DNA of 49,225 bases from Mucilaginibacter sp. (GTDB taxonomy: Bacteria > Bacteroidota > Bacteroidia > Sphingobacteriales > Sphingobacteriaceae): positions 1 through 49,225 of the forward strand of contig JAQBOV010000031.1 of assembly GCA_028287895.1 (NCBI GenBank). The letters run 5' to 3'. Under the pieces are notes generated by a model. That model made no database searches. It was not told the DNA's origin and worked only from the letters and a program-made list of their open reading frames with translations. How positions within the stretch are numbered: the first letter of the stretch is position 1; each line of letters begins with the position of its first letter. Both the position numbers and the translations under genes were made by a program. Shown here one piece after another: positions 44,571 through 49,225 of the stretch.

Positions 44571-45764
44571 ATGTTTAATAACCTCGAACAAACTTTTCGT
44601 TGGTACGGCCCGTCAGACCCCGTTACTTTAGCCGCTATCCAGCAAACCGGCGCCACAGGCGTTGTTACCGCTTTGCACCATATTCCAAGCGGGGAACTCT
44701 GGAGCACCCCGGAGATTGAAAAGCGTAAAAATATGATCCTTTCAGCTGGGCTGACCTGGTCGGTGGCAGAGAGTGTAAACATCCACGAAAGCATAAAAAC
44801 TTCGGGTTGCGAGCGCGACAAATATGCAGAGAATTATATCGGTACATTAAAAAACCTGTCGCAGGCTGGCATTAAAACCGTATGTTATAATTTCATGCCC
44901 GTGCTTGACTGGACACGTACCGATATTGACTACCGTTTGCCGAATGGCGCTTCGGCTCTTCGCTATCATGCGCCCGCACTGGCCGCGTTTGATCTTTACA
45001 TATTAGAACGCGAAGGTGCTTATAAGGAGTTTAGCCACAAGCAGCAACAGGAAGCCAAGCTGCTGTTGGACAGCCTTACTACTGAGGAAAAAAAGCGGCT
45101 GATCAATAATGTGATGGCCGGCTTACCCGGTACCAAAGATGTGTTGACTGTTGATCAGTTTAAAGCCCATCTTGAAAAATATAAAGGAATTGATGCTGCA
45201 GGATTGAAGCAAAACCTGACCTGGTTTTTACAGGCAGTTATTCCGGAAGCGGAAAAACTGGGTATAAAAATGTGTATCCACCCGGATGACCCGCCTTTTG
45301 CTATTTTAGGCTTGCCCAGGGTCGTGTCGACAGAAGGTGATCTGCTGGATGTAGTCAGTGCAGTGCCGTCGCCCAGCAACGGACTTACTTTTTGCACCGG
45401 CTCGTTAGGTGCGCGCGCCGGTAATGACCTTCCCGCCATGATAGAAAGGTTGGGCACTCATATCCATTTTTTGCATTTGAGAAACGTAACACGGGAGGCA
45501 GACGGCAGTTTTTTTGAAGCCGACCATCTTGACGGAAGCACCGATATGTATATGGTAATGAGAAGCATTATCAATGAACAAAAAAGGCGGGCGGAAAGCG
45601 GCCGGGATGATGTGGCCATACCAATGCGGCCCGATCACGGGCATAAACTGCTGGACGATTTTAATTACAATACTTTTCCGGGGTATTCTGCTATAGGCCG
45701 TTTAAAAGGCCTGGCTGAATTGAGGGGATTGGAAATGGGTATAAAAAACACGCTTTATCATTAA
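44571..45764 (+). CDS. uxuA: Mannonate dehydratase
   Basis: It dehydrates D-mannonate to 2-keto-3-deoxygluconate in the glucuronate pathway. The N-terminus LEQTFRWYGPSDPVTLAAIQ, TGATGVVTALHHIPSGELW, KMCIHPDDPPFAILGLPRVV and IPMRPDHGHKLLDD are strong family motifs. The length of 397 is normal. It is the first gene of the hexuronate group and is followed by KDG kinase after 30 bases. A near-consensus TATATTTA at 44535-44542 may be its -7 element, since the xylose terminator precedes it. Confidence 0.97.
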   Translation: MFNNLEQTFRWYGPSDPVTLAAIQQTGATGVVTALHHIPSGELWSTPEIEKRKNMILSAGLTWSVAESVNIHESIKTSGCERDKYAENYIGTLKNLSQAGIKTVCYNFMPVLDWTRTDIDYRLPNGASALRYHAPALAAFDLYILEREGAYKEFSHKQQQEAKLLLDSLTTEEKKRLINNVMAGLPGTKDVLTVDQFKAHLEKYKGIDAAGLKQNLTWFLQAVIPEAEKLGIKMCIHPDDPPFAILGLPRVVSTEGDLLDVVSAVPSPSNGLTFCTGSLGARAGNDLPAMIERLGTHIHFLHLRNVTREADGSFFEADHLDGSTDMYMVMRSIINEQKRRAESGRDDVAIPMRPDHGHKLLDDFNYNTFPGYSAIGRLKGLAELRGLEMGIKNTLYH

Positions 45765-45794
45765 ACAAAAATAATTTATTTCCATTTCTAAGTA

Positions 45795-46832
45795 ATGGGT
45801 GATCCTTTAAAAATAAGTTTTCCGGGTACTGTACTTTCATTTGGCGAGTTGCTGTTGCGGATATCGCCTGATGAAGGCGGCAACTGGCTGAAAGAAAATC
45901 TGTTCCCATTCTATATTGCCGGTGCCGAGCTCAATGTGGCCACCGCCTTGGCATTATGGAACCTCCCGTCAAAATATATCACCGTATTGCCGGGTAATGA
46001 CCTGTCACGACAGATCGTGGGCTACCTTGAAGAGCAAAAGATCGATATGTCAGCGGTATTATACCAGGGCAATCGACTTGGATTGTACTTTTTAACCAAA
46101 GGCAAAGACCTTAAAAATGATGCCCTGATCTATGACCGCGCACATTCTGCATTTTCAGAGTTAAAACCCGGAATGATTGATTGGGATAAACAATTTGAGG
46201 GGGTGAGCTGGTTCCATTTCAGCGCCATATGTCCTGCCATCAGTCAAAATATTGCCGATGTATGTAAAGAGGCCTTGATTGCTGCCTCTCAAAAAAACAT
46301 CACCATATCGGTCGATTTGAACTACAGGTCGAAACTATGGCAGTATGGAAAAACGCCTTGGCAGGTAATGCCCGGCCTGGTTCGGTATTGCGACCTGGTG
46401 ATGGGCAACATTTGGGCGGCAGATACGATGCTGGGTATCCCGGTTATTCCCGACATTCACGAGTCGGGTCAAAAAAGTATCTACCTGAAAGAGGCTCTGA
46501 AAACGTCTGAAGAAATACTCAGGCAGTATCCAAAATGTAAAGCCGTAGCCAATACTTTCAGATTTGATGCCAAAAGCAAGATCAACTACTATGCTGCCTT
46601 ATATACCGGCGACAGCTTTTATACCTCGAATGAGTTCAGCACCACAGGGATGCTGAATAAAGTGGGTAGCGGCGATTGCTTTATGGCCGGACTGATCTAT
46701 GGATTTTATAACAGATTCGATCCTAAGCAAACGCTGGAATTTGCCACCACCGCTGCGTTTGAAAAACTGTTTATTGAAAGTGATACCACCAATATACCGG
46801 CAGAAGATTTATTATTAAAGTTAAATAGTTGA
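45795..46832 (+). CDS. kdgK: PfkB-family sugar kinase, probable 2-keto-3-deoxygluconate kinase
   Basis: A ribokinase-fold kinase of 345 residues. The start has SFGELLLRISPDEGGNWLKE and AGAELNVATALALWNLPSKY, the usual PfkB signature 1, and the catalytic region is KVGSGDCFMAGLIYGF with Asp294 as the base. Its place between uxuA and the KDPG aldolase gene supports KDG as substrate, giving KDPG. Sequence alone cannot rule out another sugar acid. Confidence 0.93.
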   Translation: MGDPLKISFPGTVLSFGELLLRISPDEGGNWLKENLFPFYIAGAELNVATALALWNLPSKYITVLPGNDLSRQIVGYLEEQKIDMSAVLYQGNRLGLYFLTKGKDLKNDALIYDRAHSAFSELKPGMIDWDKQFEGVSWFHFSAICPAISQNIADVCKEALIAASQKNITISVDLNYRSKLWQYGKTPWQVMPGLVRYCDLVMGNIWAADTMLGIPVIPDIHESGQKSIYLKEALKTSEEILRQYPKCKAVANTFRFDAKSKINYYAALYTGDSFYTSNEFSTTGMLNKVGSGDCFMAGLIYGFYNRFDPKQTLEFATTAAFEKLFIESDTTNIPAEDLLLKLNS

Positions 46833-46932
46833 ATGAGTTGATCAGCTTAAGTGTTTGATTAAGTTTGTAAGTATGAATCAACCTGATAACTTAGTCAGCC
46901 CGCTTTAACCCAATCAGCACAATCAGTCAAAA

Positions 46933-47598
46933 ATGAAGAACAAACAAGTCATACTGGATAGCATTTTGAAACAGGGAATGTTGCCTTTGTTTTTTTATGA
47001 AGATACGGAAGTGAGCGTGCAGGTGGTACGTACCCTATACAAAGCAGGCGTGCGGGTAATGGAATATACTAACCGGGCGCAGGAAGCATTTGAGAATTTC
47101 CTGGTATTAAAAGCCGCGCAGGAAACCGAAATGCCGGATCTGTACCTGGGTATAGGAACTGTAAAGACCGGTGGAGATGCTATTAAATATGTAAACGCCG
47201 GGGCTGATTTTATAGTGGCACCGACGATAAATCCGGATGTAGCAGAGATTGCTAGTGCCCATGACGGGCTATGGATACCGGGCTGCATGACCCCTACGGA
47301 AATCCATCTGGCGCAGCAGCATCATGCAGCCCTGATAAAAATATTTCCTGCCAATGTTTTGGGGCCTGGCTACATCAGCGCAGTAGCAGATGTATTCAGG
47401 GGACAATTATTTATGCCGACGGGCGGGGTTGAACTGAATAAAGAAAATATAAGCGGCTGGTTTAGGGCCGGTGTGTGTGCTGTAGGCATGGGAAGCAAAC
47501 TGATCACCAAAGAGATCCTGCAAAACAAACGATACGATCAGCTTTATACCCAAACGGTTGATACTTTACAAATGATCCAATCGGCCAGGCAGCTATGA
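46933..47598 (+). CDS. eda: KDPG/KHG aldolase
   Basis: A class I aldolase that splits 2-keto-3-deoxy-6-phosphogluconate into pyruvate and glyceraldehyde 3-phosphate. The Schiff-base lysine is Lys136 in ALIKIFPANVLGPG, and the catalytic Glu is Glu44 in GVRVMEYTNRA. Phosphate-binding loops are IGTVKTG and MPTGGV. Length 221 is usual. Its last four bases overlap the start of the transporter gene (ATGA), so the two are translationally coupled. Confidence 0.96.
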   Translation: MKNKQVILDSILKQGMLPLFFYEDTEVSVQVVRTLYKAGVRVMEYTNRAQEAFENFLVLKAAQETEMPDLYLGIGTVKTGGDAIKYVNAGADFIVAPTINPDVAEIASAHDGLWIPGCMTPTEIHLAQQHHAALIKIFPANVLGPGYISAVADVFRGQLFMPTGGVELNKENISGWFRAGVCAVGMGSKLITKEILQNKRYDQLYTQTVDTLQMIQSARQL

Positions 47599-48899
47599 AC
47601 GAAAAACCGGGAAATTACAGGTGGGTAATCTGCTCACTTATTTTCTTTGCCACCACCATTAACTACCTCGACCGGGCGGTGATCAGTCTGTTAAAATCAA
47701 ATCTTACCGCCGATTTTAAATGGGACGACGGCGATTATGCCAATGTGGAGATCGCTTTCAAGGTAGCTTATTCGGTCGGTCTGCTATTGGCCGGCCGCCT
47801 TATTGATAAGCTGGGCACCAAAATCGGTTATTTCTTTTCTACTTTTTTATGGAGCGTATCGGCGGTATTCCATGCCTTAGCCAACAGTACGCTGGGTTTT
47901 GGCGTGGTGCGTTCTGCCCTGGGCCTTAGCGAAGCCGGTAATTTTCCTTCGGCGATCAAAACTGTTGCCGAGTGGTTCCCTAAAAAGGAAAGGGCACTGG
48001 CGACAGGCATATTTAATTCGGGAGCCAATATCGGAGCCATTATAGCGCCCTTAACCGTGCCCTTTATTGCAATAACCTGGGGATGGCGATGGGCCTTTGT
48101 TATCACCGGCTCAGTGGGCTTTATCTGGCTGATATTATGGCTCATTTTTTACCAGGTACCTGCCCGGCAAAAGCGTTTGGGTAAAGCCGAACTGGATTAT
48201 ATTAATAGCGATGCCGATGAGCGGGATAAAACGGATAAACTAACGAATAGTTCACAGCCATCATGGGCAAAATTGCTTAGCTATAAACAAACGTGGGCTT
48301 TTTCAATCGGCAAATTTTTAACTGATCCGATCTGGTGGTTTTACCTGTTCTGGCTGCCGGATTTTTTGGAAAGCCAGTATGGATTAAAAGGTACAGGCAT
48401 TGCCCTGCCTGTTGCATCGGTTTACACCATATCCACTTTTGGCAGCATTTATGGAGGTTATCTGCCTAAAAGCCTTATTGAAAAAAACTGGCCTGTATTC
48501 AGAGCCCGCAAAACTTCTATGCTGATCTACGCTTTTGCAGTAGTGCCTATCATTTTCGCGCAGATTTTAGGCAGTGTAAATATGTGGCTTGCAGTGATCA
48601 TTATTGGTTTGGCGGCATCGGCACACCAGGCCTGGAGTGCCAATATCTTCACCACCGTTTCGGATATGTTCCCCAAAAAGACAGTCGGTTCGGTAACCGG
48701 TATAGGCGGCATGTTCGGCTCTATAGGCAGTGTATTCCTCTCATTATTTGTGCAAAAAGATATGTTTGTCCATTACCGCGCCATACACCAGATCGAGACC
48801 GCCTATTATATCATGTTTTTTGTTTGTGGCGGCGCTTACTTGCTGGCCTGGTGCATTATGCATTTGCTGGTACCCAAAATGAAACCGGTTGATATTTAA
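47595..48899 (+). CDS. MFS hexuronate-type transporter
   Basis: A 12-helix major facilitator of the anion:cation symporter group that includes ExuT. Key features are FFATTINYLDRAVISLL in helix 1, the loop motif GRLIDKLGTKIGYFFS, GLSEAGNFPSAIKTVAEWFP, and the mid-protein segment DPIWWFYLFWLPDFL. Hexuronate (glucuronate or galacturonate) is the probable cargo because the gene overlaps eda by four bases and follows uxuA and kdgK. No terminator was found immediately after it. Confidence 0.94.
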   Translation: MNEKPGNYRWVICSLIFFATTINYLDRAVISLLKSNLTADFKWDDGDYANVEIAFKVAYSVGLLLAGRLIDKLGTKIGYFFSTFLWSVSAVFHALANSTLGFGVVRSALGLSEAGNFPSAIKTVAEWFPKKERALATGIFNSGANIGAIIAPLTVPFIAITWGWRWAFVITGSVGFIWLILWLIFYQVPARQKRLGKAELDYINSDADERDKTDKLTNSSQPSWAKLLSYKQTWAFSIGKFLTDPIWWFYLFWLPDFLESQYGLKGTGIALPVASVYTISTFGSIYGGYLPKSLIEKNWPVFRARKTSMLIYAFAVVPIIFAQILGSVNMWLAVIIIGLAASAHQAWSANIFTTVSDMFPKKTVGSVTGIGGMFGSIGSVFLSLFVQKDMFVHYRAIHQIETAYYIMFFVCGGAYLLAWCIMHLLVPKMKPVDI

Positions 48900-48993
48900 C
48901 CAATCGTTAATAGGTTAGGATTAGTGCACCCGCTCCCTGATAAGTTGTTTTAGAACTGGCATTACTAAATAATGTCAATTTTCGTTTTAAAGG

Positions 48994-49024
48994 ATTGCCT
49001 AATTATACAATCTTATTATATTTG
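48994..49024 (+). promoter_or_regulatory. Promoter of the tRNA-Glu gene
   Basis: TTG (48995-48997), 19 bases and TATATTTG (49017-49024) fit the Bacteroidota promoter consensus exactly. Transcription should begin near 49030, leaving a 5' leader of about 80 bases before the tRNA. Confidence 0.8.
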
Positions 49025-49110
49025 CGCCCATGTTAAAAAACTGGTGTCCAAAGTCCTGAGTCTAAAGATGACCCAGACTAAAAACGCAAGATTTTTGACT
49101 TAAAATAGAT

Positions 49111-49182
49111 GGCCCGTTCGTCTAGGGGTTAGGACGTTAGATTTTCATTCTATAAACAGGGGTTCGATTCCCCTACGGGCTA
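49111..49182 (+). tRNA. tRNA-Glu (anticodon TTC)
   Basis: A 72-base cloverleaf. The acceptor stem pairs GGCCCGT with ACGGGCT, the D arm is GTCT-AGGGGTTA-GGAC, the anticodon loop TTTTCAT holds TTC at 49144-49146, and the T arm is AGGGG-TTCGATT-CCCCT. CCA is not encoded. The top pair of the anticodon stem (49137 with the last base of TCTAT) is a T-T mismatch, and the rest of that stem is weak A-T pairs with one G-C. Confidence 0.97.
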
Positions 49183-49193
49183 CTTAGTAAGTC

Positions 49194-49225
49194 AAAAGCC
49201 TAGAATCAAAAGATTTGAGGCTTTT
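49194..49225 (+). terminator. Terminator after tRNA-Glu, cut by the window edge
   Basis: AAAAGCCT (49194-49201) and AGGCTTTT (49218-49225) are perfectly complementary, with a further AATC/GATT stem inside. Any T tract beyond the window cannot be fully seen, but the arm itself ends in TTTT. Confidence 0.8.

Noticed and set aside
1..49225. CRISPR arrays, insertion sequences, integrases or phage genes
   Set aside because: No regularly spaced repeats, transposase, integrase or phage structural gene was seen on either strand.

Overview
The window looks like chromosomal DNA from a Bacteroidota bacterium of the family Sphingobacteriaceae, most likely Mucilaginibacter or a close relative. The evidence is a SusC/SusD pair, Bacteroidota-type promoters (TTG, about 19 bases, then TAnnTTTG), A-rich start regions with few Shine-Dalgarno sites, a short 286-residue RpoD-type sigma factor, and the gene families present. 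The genus is inferred from overall impression, not from a marker gene. I see no CRISPR array, prophage or insertion sequence.

Positions 1-9.5 kb (minus strand up to about 8.6 kb): a polysaccharide-utilisation-type locus. It has a DUF6377-type membrane sensor, SusC and SusD, closed by a strong terminator, then the start of another exported protein cut by the window edge. An unrecognised exported protein and a small VOC protein follow. Positions 9.8-12.6 kb hold two related outer-membrane beta-barrel proteins of the BamA/TamA (surface antigen D15) type.

Positions 12.6-20.5 kb form a looser, more accessory stretch. It contains a candidate small-ORF transcription unit, a large PAS/GAF sensor that ends in a histidine-kinase dimerisation domain without an ATPase domain, a divergent RpoD paralogue, a GC-rich hairpin-forming block, an RRM protein, a GNAT acetyltransferase, a 48-residue membrane peptide, a metallophosphatase remnant, a small lipoprotein and a DoxX protein.

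Positions 20.6-39.6 kb are mostly housekeeping genes. They encode an HtrA protease, DapF, a macrodomain deacetylase, a SNF2 helicase, a dienelactone-hydrolase-like enzyme, a flippase-like membrane protein with a GT2 glycosyltransferase, an OppC-type ABC permease, a GAF/SpoIIE phosphatase, RNase HII, a GT4 glycosyltransferase, GcvT, ComB, MazG, Dtd, RsgA, DoxX and a DUF4242 protein. Several of these genes must start at TTG, since an in-frame stop lies just upstream.

Positions 39.8-48.9 kb form a coherent sugar-catabolism region on the plus strand. xylB, xylA and a sodium/sugar symporter handle xylose and end in a terminator. uxuA, a KDG kinase, a KDPG aldolase and an ExuT-type transporter then handle hexuronates. 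Together they suit growth on the products of glucuronoxylan. The uronate isomerase and fructuronate reductase steps are not in the window. A tRNA-Glu gene with a good promoter and a terminator closes the window.
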